Source: Calditrichota bacterium (GTDB lineage Bacteria; Zhuqueibacterota; Zhuqueibacteria; Thermofontimicrobiales; Thermofontimicrobiaceae). From it: a stretch of 64,000 bases of DNA. The notes below the pieces were generated by a model, which saw nothing but the letters and a program-made list of their open reading frames with translations, was not told the origin of the DNA and did not search any database. Position numbers and translations under genes: made by a program. Numbering within the stretch: the first letter of the stretch is position 1; each line of letters opens with the position of its first letter. Positions 45,726 through 55,474 of the stretch are shown here, in pieces. The stretch lies in assembly GCA_013152715.1 (NCBI GenBank), contig JAADFU010000125.1:48450-112449 (forward strand), in the 5' to 3' direction.

Positions 45726-47162
45726 TCACTCATTTTCATCATCGGGCAACGATTGCAAACAGCGGTCGCACTCATTCCTCCGACAAAAAAGTTTGTACAA
45801 ATGAATAAGCCCTTGCTGTTTGGCCGCCGTAGTGATAAATTCCCCGCTCTTTTTCTCCTTCCCGAACAAGAGGGACAACATTCTCCGTTCGATGGCGTTG
45901 GGCGTTGTCCGGGGGAATTCGTAATAGACTTGTTTGCCGATTGTTTTGAGATGCGAGTCGTCGATCTCAACTGCGTATGCGAAGACAGCGGGCAGAATGA
46001 TGTTGACGACGATTTCCCGGGCTCGGGAAGCGCCGACGAGCGTGACGTCTTTTTCTGACTCGCTATCGCCGACGGAATCTGAGAACGTGTAAAATTTCGC
46101 CCAGTATCCGCGGGTTTGGCAGATGAATAATCTGACGAGCTCGTTCGTCAACTCTCGGGGTTTTTCCTGGAGACTGTCGAAAAGACGGAGCAGTTTTTCC
46201 AGTACGCCAGATTCAAAAAATCGCAGCAAGATAACGCTGGCGCCGGCGATGCGTCGCGTTGGGAAATTGACAGGCCGCAGTCGAAAAAAAAGCCATTCCT
46301 CGCGGCGCAGCGGCTCCAGCCCGAGACGTTGCGAAAAATCAGCCCAGATTTTTTCCAGTAGCGTCACATAATTTTTCGTTGTTTGATCTTTGATTTTTCG
46401 CCAGTCAAAAGACGGATTCTGACTGGGGAGCAAGCCAGCGGTGCCGAAAAGTAATCCCTGAACGTGAGTCAGAAGATTTGAAGAATTAACTTGATTTTTC
46501 TCGCGCAGCAGAGCTTCAAATGGCAGCCGGTTGGCGAGTTTTCGGAATGGCGTTTGATTTTTTGCGTAGCCCAAAGCTTCCAAAATTCCGCTGTACAAAA
46601 TTTGATTCCACGCGGCAAACTCCCGCATCTCGCGAAAGCGCTCCACTTTCGCGTTGAAGCGTTCGCGGCTGAAATAATCGATAACGGCAAGTTTTTTCTC
46701 GTCAGAAAATTCGGAGAGCTGGCAAATAATCGGCTCGCTCTCGCCGGCGGCGAGCAATTGATATTTTTTCTCCAATTCGAAAAATTTTTCTTCGGGAATG
46801 TCAACGAAAATTTCCGCCGGCACCGGCGTTCGGCTCAAGCGAACCGCCGGCTCGTGACTCGTCTGTTTGCCGATGATAACGTGCGCAATCACGTTATTGT
46901 ACGCCGCGTCGGCGTGATGCCCGTGTTGGTACCAGTCTTCCGGCGCGCGGTGGATTTCTACGTCGCCGTGGAGAATGCGGTCGTTCATTTTTATGGTGGC
47001 ATTTTTGAAATCAGGGCCGGCGTCGTGATTGCGCGTGCCCGGAGAGACCACGGTAACCGGAGTGCCGTTGGCCGTTTGTAGTTTCCGCGTGGAAAAATAT
47101 TTCTTTTCCCAGAGTTGAAAGATGAAATGTTCAGCAATCCCACTGCGATCATCGACCTTCAT
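45726..47162 (-). CDS. DUF2851 family protein
   Basis: About 478 residues matching DUF2851, with GIAEHFIFQLWEKKYF, SPGTRNHDAGPDFKNATI, GDVEIHRAPEDWYQHGHH and a C-terminal Cys cluster (CRRNECDRCLQSLP). Function unknown; the family occurs mainly in Bacteroidetes/Chlorobi-type bacteria. The HxxDAAYNNVIAHVI segment and terminal Cys residues suggest metal binding, but this is inference. The ATG at 47162 has GAGG upstream and matches the family N-terminus; a longer frame overlaps the capA-like gene. It lies 19 bases after that gene. Confidence 0.85.
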   Translation of the reverse strand: MKVDDRSGIAEHFIFQLWEKKYFSTRKLQTANGTPVTVVSPGTRNHDAGPDFKNATIKMNDRILHGDVEIHRAPEDWYQHGHHADAAYNNVIAHVIIGKQTSHEPAVRLSRTPVPAEIFVDIPEEKFFELEKKYQLLAAGESEPIICQLSEFSDEKKLAVIDYFSRERFNAKVERFREMREFAAWNQILYSGILEALGYAKNQTPFRKLANRLPFEALLREKNQVNSSNLLTHVQGLLFGTAGLLPSQNPSFDWRKIKDQTTKNYVTLLEKIWADFSQRLGLEPLRREEWLFFRLRPVNFPTRRIAGASVILLRFFESGVLEKLLRLFDSLQEKPRELTNELVRLFICQTRGYWAKFYTFSDSVGDSESEKDVTLVGASRAREIVVNIILPAVFAYAVEIDDSHLKTIGKQVYYEFPRTTPNAIERRMLSLLFGKEKKSGEFITTAAKQQGLIHLYKLFCRRNECDRCLQSLPDDENE

Positions 47163-47181
47163 GGATATCGCCTCGATTTGT

Positions 47182-48372
47182 TTATTTGGAAATTTTTTTA
47201 TTTTGCAAAAAAGAAAATTTGACTGAATCAATCAATGCGCGCGAATCGTATCTTGTCAGCAAATTTCCCCAGATCACGCCGCAACTGTCAAAAATTGCGC
47301 CGGCAGGAAGCTGCCGCGAGTAATCATTCAAGTGACGAATTACCTCTTTTGCTTTTTTCCCGGAAAGCGGCCTCGGCTGAAATTCGACCTCGTAATTGTT
47401 GACATTAATGGGAACGGCTCTGGCGAAAAGCAGACCGTTTTTTGTCAAATAGACTTTCAGAATGATGCTCTCCGTCGCCCTTTTGCTGTAAGACGCGAAG
47501 GCGAAGTTCCCCAAACTGTAGGCGATGAGCCTGTTTTTGTAAATTTCCACGCCCTGCAAAACGTGCGGATGATGACCGATAACCAGATCGGCGCCCAGAT
47601 CAATTGCTTTGTGCGCCGTCTGTCGCTGGTAATCTCGCGGCGCATTTTTCAATTCTCGCCCCCAGTGGAAATTGGCGATGACAATGTCGCAAGTGGAGTC
47701 GTAATGCGGAATGGTGCGCTCCAGAATATTTTCATAGGGAAAACATGTGCCGCCGGAAGTTTTCGACGCCCAGAACTCTGCCGGAAAGGTCATGGAATAA
47801 CCGAAAACGGCAATTTTCAAACCGTTCTCCTCTAAAATCGCCGGCGTACACGCCGCTTTCAAATCCAATCCGGCGCCGCAGTGACTGATTTTTAGCGAAT
47901 CGAGAGCAGAAATTGTCCGCTGCAAACCTTCTGCGCCATAGTCGAGAATGTGATTGTTCGCCAGCGTCATTACGTCAAAACCGGCAAAGGCGAGGCTGCT
48001 GGCAAACTCCGGAGGAACTTTGAAAGTAAATTTTTTGTCGAATGGCGTCCCGGAAACGGCAAACGGCCCCTCGAGATTGCCGACGGCGATGTCCCCGCTG
48101 CGCAAAATTGAATCCGTCGCCGCAAACGGATATTCCACGCCGTATTTACGGATGTATTGGGCAGTGTGATTTCCGAGCATGATATCGCCGACCGCAACAA
48201 CAGACACGGAATTCACGACCGGCGTTAACTCGACTCTCTGCCGCTTGAGCGAACTTTTTAATTTCAAAATTTCCGGTTCAGTTTTCTTAATCAACTCTTG
48301 AGCCGTTTGCTGTTTATTGGCGCAAGAGAGAAAAACCGCAACAATCCACACGAGCGAAATCAAACGGATCAT
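47182..48372 (-). CDS. CapA-family lipoprotein (metallophosphatase-like)
   Basis: A 396-residue lipoprotein (lipobox FLSC) with the CapA/PGA_cap domain: VAVGDIMLGNHT, GNLEGPF, LANNHILDYG, VIANFHWGRE, GADLVIGHHPHVLQG and IAYSLGNFAF. The Asp/His pattern is that of calcineurin-like phosphoesterases. CapA proteins take part in poly-gamma-glutamate capsule export, but many members lie outside such operons, as here; no capB/capC is near. AAGGA precedes the ATG. It is followed by the DUF2851 gene. Confidence 0.87.
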   Translation of the reverse strand: MIRLISLVWIVAVFLSCANKQQTAQELIKKTEPEILKLKSSLKRQRVELTPVVNSVSVVAVGDIMLGNHTAQYIRKYGVEYPFAATDSILRSGDIAVGNLEGPFAVSGTPFDKKFTFKVPPEFASSLAFAGFDVMTLANNHILDYGAEGLQRTISALDSLKISHCGAGLDLKAACTPAILEENGLKIAVFGYSMTFPAEFWASKTSGGTCFPYENILERTIPHYDSTCDIVIANFHWGRELKNAPRDYQRQTAHKAIDLGADLVIGHHPHVLQGVEIYKNRLIAYSLGNFAFASYSKRATESIILKVYLTKNGLLFARAVPINVNNYEVEFQPRPLSGKKAKEVIRHLNDYSRQLPAGAIFDSCGVIWGNLLTRYDSRALIDSVKFSFLQNKKISK

Positions 48373-48390
48373 AAAATTTCCTTATGAAAA

Positions 48391-48415
48391 ACGCCCCGCC
48401 AAAAGGGCAGAGCGT
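48391..48415 (-). terminator. Rho-independent terminator for the coiled-coil protein gene
   Basis: Ten-pair stem ACGCCCCGCC/GGCAGAGCGT (with G-U pairs) and a 5-base loop, followed on the minus strand by TTTTT. It lies about 54 bases past the stop at 48469 and ahead of the capA-like gene. Confidence 0.75.
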
Positions 48416-48468
48416 TCATGAAATTCCTGAATCAAAGGTGGCAAAAGATGGGCAGGAGCAAAGTAATT

Positions 48469-48846
48469 CTAGCCCTGAGGCTGATCTTCCTCTTTGGTCG
48501 GCTCGGTTGACTCGTCGACGACGACTTCCGCGTCAGCCGCTTCCGCGCCGTATTCCAGCCGCACTTGTTCTAATTCTTCTTTTTTCTGATTCAATTTTTC
48601 ATTCAGGTCTTTGATCGCGTCGATGATTTGCTTCACTTCTTCGTTGGAAGCAATTTTCGTATTTTTTTCTTCGGCGATCAATTGATACACTTTTCCGCCC
48701 AACATGGTGAATTGCTTGTCGATTTCACGTTTGACGCCGATGATGTCAACTTTCAGCTTTCCGATTTTGGTGTACTCATCGGTTTTTTTCGCGACAGTGG
48801 ACACGCCCCGCTTAAACATGTTTGATAAATCATCCCAGAATCCCAT
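48469..48846 (-). CDS. Small coiled-coil protein of unknown function
   Basis: 125 residues. The N-terminal MGFWDDLSNMFKRGVSTVAKK is an amphipathic helix, and a long heptad-rich coiled coil (about 35-95) leads to an acidic tail rich in Glu and Asp. No signal peptide or membrane helix. It resembles small coiled-coil proteins that sit near the envelope, but no family is recognised with confidence. A strong AAAGGAG precedes the ATG. Its own terminator suggests a single-gene transcript. Confidence 0.75.
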   Translation of the reverse strand: MGFWDDLSNMFKRGVSTVAKKTDEYTKIGKLKVDIIGVKREIDKQFTMLGGKVYQLIAEEKNTKIASNEEVKQIIDAIKDLNEKLNQKKEELEQVRLEYGAEAADAEVVVDESTEPTKEEDQPQG

Positions 48847-49006
48847 CTTTCTGTCTCCTTTATTTTAATGAAAGTTTTTTTTGTTCGTACTGTTAATTTA
48901 ATTATAAAAGAACTAAATGTCAAGTTAAAATACTTCAATATTTAAAAAATAACGTTAGTTGTCTGCTTTTGGGCCATTCTGCCAGAAGTCACTGAGAACA
49001 TTCATG

Positions 49007-51223
<2,217 letters not shown>

Positions 51224-51332
51224 TTAAAGATTTGTTTTGTACAGCTAATACAAAGCTGAGCCGCAAAGGACGGCAGGGCACCTAACTTGATAATTTAAAA
51301 TAACTTCCGAAGACCACAAAAGCAAGCCAAAA

Positions 51333-51359
51333 AGTCGGAGCCCTTTGTCGGTTCCGGCT
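51333..51359 (-). terminator. Terminator after the EEP nuclease-like gene
   Basis: Ten-pair hairpin AGTCGGAGCC/GGTTCCGGCT with a 7-base loop, followed on the minus strand by CTTTTTGG. It lies just past the stop at 51364 and so separates this gene from katG. Confidence 0.65.
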
Positions 51360-51363
51360 GATG

Positions 51364-52089
51364 TTAGCTGAAATTTGTGACCCTTTCATCAAAATCAATG
51401 ATTAGTGGACAATGGTCACTTAATTTACACCAAAAATCATAATGCCCAATCTGAACAGATTTTAGAAACCGCAACCATGATTTAGGAGCAAAACAGTAAT
51501 CTATATGAAATCCTTTATCTTGTTTTCGGTACATATAAAGTGTATTTTTTGTTTCCTTTCCGTAGGGTTCTCTGAAGTACTCGTGATAGATACTGGATAT
51601 GCCATCTTTCTCAAGTTCATCTACTACTTTAGAAAAATTGGCAATTCTTGGCGTATCATCCCATATTTTATTGAAATTGAAATCCCCCATAACTATTGTG
51701 TCTCTCTGCTTGATGAGATTTTTATATTTTTCGATTCCGAGGTAAACTTGGGCGATGTAACTCAATCTCCTTTGCTTATGGTTCATAGCCCAAACTGCAA
51801 TAAGATTAAAATCTGTTTTGCCTTTAACGTGGACTGGTACACAGTGTCTGATTGATGAATCGTATTCGTTATAGGGATGAATTGTGTACTCTGTAAATGA
51901 AAATATGCCTAAACCTTTCTGTCCGTCACCAAACCAATGTTGGGAATATGGCTGAACAATTTCGTTTTCAAGGTTGAGCATTTCAAGTTTTTCACATTCT
52001 TGGATAACAGCAATGTCAGGTTTCAGATTTGCGATATGTCTTACTTTTTTTCTAAACGCTCCCTGACAATTCCATGTAATTATTCTCAA
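51364..52089 (-). CDS. Endonuclease/exonuclease/phosphatase-fold protein
   Basis: 241 residues of the EEP superfamily: WNCQGAF (Asn), IQECEK (metal Glu), MGDFNFN (Asp and Asn) and LSDHCPLIIDF (Asp-His pair). These metal-dependent phosphodiesterases act on nucleic acids or phosphoesters; the sequence does not choose between them. No signal peptide. It is markedly AT-rich (20 G/C in 51661-51720), opposite to katG next door, and its codon use also differs from the chromosomal genes around. Such stand-alone EEP genes often occur in mobile or defence-rich regions. Confidence 0.85.
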   Translation of the reverse strand: MRIITWNCQGAFRKKVRHIANLKPDIAVIQECEKLEMLNLENEIVQPYSQHWFGDGQKGLGIFSFTEYTIHPYNEYDSSIRHCVPVHVKGKTDFNLIAVWAMNHKQRRLSYIAQVYLGIEKYKNLIKQRDTIVMGDFNFNKIWDDTPRIANFSKVVDELEKDGISSIYHEYFREPYGKETKNTLYMYRKQDKGFHIDYCFAPKSWLRFLKSVQIGHYDFWCKLSDHCPLIIDFDERVTNFS

Positions 52090-52246
52090 CTGTAAATCTA
52101 TCCTTGATTATGAGCAATCTCGTCTGGTACCAGCGAACCAGTAATTATACTGTTTCTGCTCAACCTTCAATAAATGATGTCATTTAGAAATAAACTTGAT
52201 ATTTAGTAAGGCTAACGAATTTTTCATTTTAGCTGTTTTTCAATTT

Positions 52247-53074
52247 TTAAAAAACCAAAAATTTCAAATACAGATAAACAAGCGGTGCGACAAATAATGG
52301 CGCATCGAATCTGTCCAACATGCCGCCATGTCCCGGCAGCAAATTTGACGAATCTTTGACGCCGGCGTCGCGTTTGAACAGCGATTCCATTAAATCGCCT
52401 ACTTGCCCAAAGATAGCCACGATGAGCGCAATCGTCAGACACTGCGCCAGGCTCAGCGTGCGAATGTAAGTCAAATGAAAAATGTACGCCGTAATGAACG
52501 AAAAAACCACACCGGCCACGGCGCCTTCAATCGTCTTATTCGGGCTGACGCGCGGAAATAATTTGTGTTTGCCAATAGCTTTGCCAATGAAATAAGCCGC
52601 CGTGTCGCAAATCCAGATGGTGATGAGCATCAGCAGCAGCCATCTGCCGCCGGCAATGTAATCAACGCCCAATTCGCCGGGAAGTTCCCGAATTAAAATC
52701 ATAAACCCAAAGAAAACAGCGGGATAAATCATGCCCCAGGCCGACGCAGAGATGTTCAACGTCGCGGACTGATTGTTTCGAAACAGTTCAAGTAAAAGAA
52801 CGCCGTAAAACGCAAGCAATAAAATGAGCCAAAACCATTTCAGCCCAAAATAATAAAAAGAAAAAGTGATGACAACCGTTACCAACAATCCCCAGATTTT
52901 CAATGGCAGCATGTTTTTGTGTTCGGTGAGTTGGTAGAATTCAAATTGCGCCACAAGATTGATCAGCAAAATTAAAAAAACAAAAGGTAGCTTGCCATGA
53001 AGCAGCAGGAAAATGATGAGCGGCGCGCCAAAAATTGCCACCAGAACTCGTAACCCCAATTTTTTCCAGTCCAA
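52247..53074 (-). CDS. cdsA: Phosphatidate cytidylyltransferase
   Basis: About 275 residues, polytopic, with SPNKTIEGAVAG and the family signature FKRDAGVKDSSNLLPGHGG followed by MLDRFD. Makes CDP-diacylglycerol from phosphatidic acid and CTP, the donor for PssA encoded near 33 kb. The start is taken as TTG at 53074 (LDWKKLGLRV) because GAGGAG lies about 9 bases upstream; a longer frame to 53125 adds 17 polar residues. Last gene of the sirtuin-to-cdsA run, 58 bases after rlpA. Confidence 0.94.
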   Translation of the reverse strand: MDWKKLGLRVLVAIFGAPLIIFLLLHGKLPFVFLILLINLVAQFEFYQLTEHKNMLPLKIWGLLVTVVITFSFYYFGLKWFWLILLLAFYGVLLLELFRNNQSATLNISASAWGMIYPAVFFGFMILIRELPGELGVDYIAGGRWLLLMLITIWICDTAAYFIGKAIGKHKLFPRVSPNKTIEGAVAGVVFSFITAYIFHLTYIRTLSLAQCLTIALIVAIFGQVGDLMESLFKRDAGVKDSSNLLPGHGGMLDRFDAPLFVAPLVYLYLKFLVF

Positions 53075-53132
53075 AAGTGTGTCTCCTCTATTAATTGTGA
53101 AGGTTTGGCGTCTTTTTTTCTGCAAAATGTTC

Positions 53133-53729
53133 TCATTTAAGAACTTCGATCAGCACTTCCGCCACGCCGCTGTCGATTATTCCCAACTGTTCCGCTGCCG
53201 CGCGGGAAAGGTCGATTATTCTCGATTTTATGAACGGACCCCGGTCGTTGATGCGCACGACAACGCTTTTGTCATTAAATAGATTGGTCACCCGAACGCG
53301 CGTGCCAAAGGGGAGCGTTCTGTGGGCGGCGGTAAATTTCTTCGGATCATAAATTTCTCCGTTGGCGGTCTTATTGCCTTTAAAAGAGTCCGCGTAATAA
53401 GAAGCTTTGCCCTGCTGTGTCGTTAGCTTCAATGATAGCGGCATACCGGACAACGCATGAACTTGATCATCATAATCCAAAAAAACGATGCCGCGAGTCT
53501 GTTCGGGGTTGATTATTTCATTCGAGTTTTGCGTCGCTCCTTCCGGAGAAGGCGTCCGCTTTTTGGTTTCTTTTTTGCCGCTAATTCCGGGCTCTTCCTT
53601 CTTCAAAAAAACGATGCCATCCGCCGCCGACTGACTGGCGGATTTTTTGCCGCCGGAATGGGCGCAGGATAAAATTGTGACAGAAAAAATGAAAATAGAA
53701 AAACGAAAAAGATTGTTTGAGGCTTTCAT
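53133..53729 (-). CDS. rlpA: RlpA-like lipoprotein (double-psi beta-barrel)
   Basis: 198 residues: lipobox ILSC, a low-complexity linker to about 100, then the RlpA domain (GKASYYADSFKGNKTANGE, FTAAHRTLPFGTRVRVTN, VVRINDRGPF, IDLSRAAAEQLG) with the catalytic Asp in NDRGPF. RlpA is a lytic transglycosylase of naked glycan strands at the septum. The C-terminal SPOR domain of the E. coli protein is absent. It starts 3 bases after the pyrD stop. Confidence 0.92.
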   Translation of the reverse strand: MKASNNLFRFSIFIFSVTILSCAHSGGKKSASQSAADGIVFLKKEEPGISGKKETKKRTPSPEGATQNSNEIINPEQTRGIVFLDYDDQVHALSGMPLSLKLTTQQGKASYYADSFKGNKTANGEIYDPKKFTAAHRTLPFGTRVRVTNLFNDKSVVVRINDRGPFIKSRIIDLSRAAAEQLGIIDSGVAEVLIEVLK

Positions 53730-53732
53730 TGT

Positions 53733-54650
53733 TCACTTATTCAGTTTTAGGGTTCCGATAATTTCTTGAATTGAGTCAATTTGATTCAGGCGACAAAATT
53801 CATTTAATTCGTCCGCTAATTGTTCGCATATTTTCGGATTTATGAAATTTGCGGTTCCGATTTGTACCGCAGTCGCGCCGGTGATGAGAAATTCAACTAC
53901 GTCGTCAACGTTCATGACGCCGCCGGAGGCGATGACGGGAATTTTCACGACACGAACGACCTGAAAAACTTTTGCCAGCGCCACCGGCTTGATTGCCGGC
54001 CCGGACAAACCGCCGGTAATCGTGGCTAATTTTGGTTTCCGCGAATGAATATCGACGGCCATGCCGACCAGCGTGTTGATCACTGTCAGCGCGTCGGCGC
54101 CGCTTTGTTCGGCGGCAACGGCGATTTCCGCGATGGACGTTACGTTGGGCGTCAGTTTGACAGTGATAAATTTATCAGTCGCCCGACGCGTTTTTTCTGT
54201 GATTTGGGCGGTCATTTCAGGATTAGCGCCGAACGCCATTCCGCCTTCTTTCACGTTGGGGCAGGAAACATTCAGCTCGTAGCCGTCAACTCCGCCGGCG
54301 GACTCAATGCGGCGAATAACTTCAGCGAATTCGTCAATCGTTTTTCCGGCGACGTTGACGAATACGCGGCATTTCAACGCATTTAAAAACGGAAGTTTTT
54401 CGCGAATGAATGCTTCAACGCCGACGTTGGCGAGGCCGATGGAATTGAGCATTCCGGCCGGCGTTTCTGCAATTCGGGGATGCGCATTTCCGGAACGCGC
54501 TTCGAGAGTGACCGCTTTGGTCACGATTCCGCCCAGCCGATCCAGATTGAGAAAAGGCGTGAATTCTTCGCCGGTGCCAAATGTGCCGGATGCCGTCAGA
54601 ATCGGATTGGTGAGCGTTATTTTTCCCAACGAAACTCGTAAATCAGCCAT
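53733..54650 (-). CDS. pyrD: Dihydroorotate dehydrogenase, class 1B catalytic subunit
   Basis: 305 residues, FMN TIM-barrel: NPILTASGTFG, NSIGLANVGVE, ELNVSCPNVKEGG with the active-site Cys of class 1 enzymes, and VIASGGVMNVDDV, GATAVQIGTANF. Oxidises dihydroorotate to orotate in pyrimidine synthesis, passing electrons to PyrK and then NAD. It overlaps pyrK by 8 bases, as in other class 1B pairs. Confidence 0.96.
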   Translation of the reverse strand: MADLRVSLGKITLTNPILTASGTFGTGEEFTPFLNLDRLGGIVTKAVTLEARSGNAHPRIAETPAGMLNSIGLANVGVEAFIREKLPFLNALKCRVFVNVAGKTIDEFAEVIRRIESAGGVDGYELNVSCPNVKEGGMAFGANPEMTAQITEKTRRATDKFITVKLTPNVTSIAEIAVAAEQSGADALTVINTLVGMAVDIHSRKPKLATITGGLSGPAIKPVALAKVFQVVRVVKIPVIASGGVMNVDDVVEFLITGATAVQIGTANFINPKICEQLADELNEFCRLNQIDSIQEIIGTLKLNK

Positions 54651-55455
54651 GAATGCGAATGTCCTTTAAATCAAAAACCGGCCCGTCTTGGCATACGTAA
54701 AAATAGCCAGCGTTGTCGGCCTTTGCCACATTGCAGCCCATGCAAACGCCGAAACCGCAAGCCATCATGGTCTCCAGCGAGGCCTCGCAAGCGATGTTTT
54801 TTCCCCGAGTAAAATTTTTCAGCGCGCGCAGCATGGGATTGGGGCCGCAAGCGTAAACACGAATTTTGTCAGAGGAAAAATGAGACAATTCTTTTTCAAT
54901 CAATTGAATTACATTGCCGTGAAAACCGAAACTTCCGTCGTCGGTGGCGAGTGACGTTCTAATTTTTTTTTGAGAAAAATTTTCCTGATAAACAAAAGGC
55001 GCTTGGGTTTGATTGCCCCAGAAAAGATGTGCGGAAATATTTCTCTCGGAAAAAATTTGTCCCAAAAATTCCAGCGGCGCAATTCCCAGACCGCCGGCGA
55101 CAAGTATGGCTGTCTCTTTTTTTTCAGGAAAGGAAAACGAATTTCCCAGCGGGCCAATAAAATCCACTTCAGCGCCGGATTCAAATTGCGCCAGCGCGAC
55201 AGTGCCGCGCCCGATCACACGAAATAAAATATCAAACCAGCCCTGTTTCCGATGGACAAGATTAATACTGAAAGGCCGGCGCAGCAGCGGCGTGTTACTC
55301 CCGGAAGTTCGAATATTGACAAATTGTCCCGGCAGCGCGCTTTTCGCGGTCTCCGGGTGATAAATGCGCAACTTTTTGATGTCGTTGGTGATGGAGAATT
55401 TTTCTATGATTTTACCGGTTGCAAGTCGAGCTGTGGTTCCCGCCATGATTCCCAT
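54643..55455 (-). CDS. pyrK: Dihydroorotate dehydrogenase electron transfer subunit
   Basis: 270 residues with FAD-binding RRPFSINLV, NAD-binding VAGGLGIAPLEFL and the C-terminal 2Fe-2S Cys set CGFGVCMGC plus a fourth Cys in YVCQDGPVF. Transfers electrons from PyrD to NAD. The ATG has GAGAGG upstream. It lies 19 bases after the TPR lipoprotein gene and overlaps pyrD. Confidence 0.95.
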   Translation of the reverse strand: MGIMAGTTARLATGKIIEKFSITNDIKKLRIYHPETAKSALPGQFVNIRTSGSNTPLLRRPFSINLVHRKQGWFDILFRVIGRGTVALAQFESGAEVDFIGPLGNSFSFPEKKETAILVAGGLGIAPLEFLGQIFSERNISAHLFWGNQTQAPFVYQENFSQKKIRTSLATDDGSFGFHGNVIQLIEKELSHFSSDKIRVYACGPNPMLRALKNFTRGKNIACEASLETMMACGFGVCMGCNVAKADNAGYFYVCQDGPVFDLKDIRIHG

Positions 55456-55474
55456 AAATTAATCCTCTCCCGTC

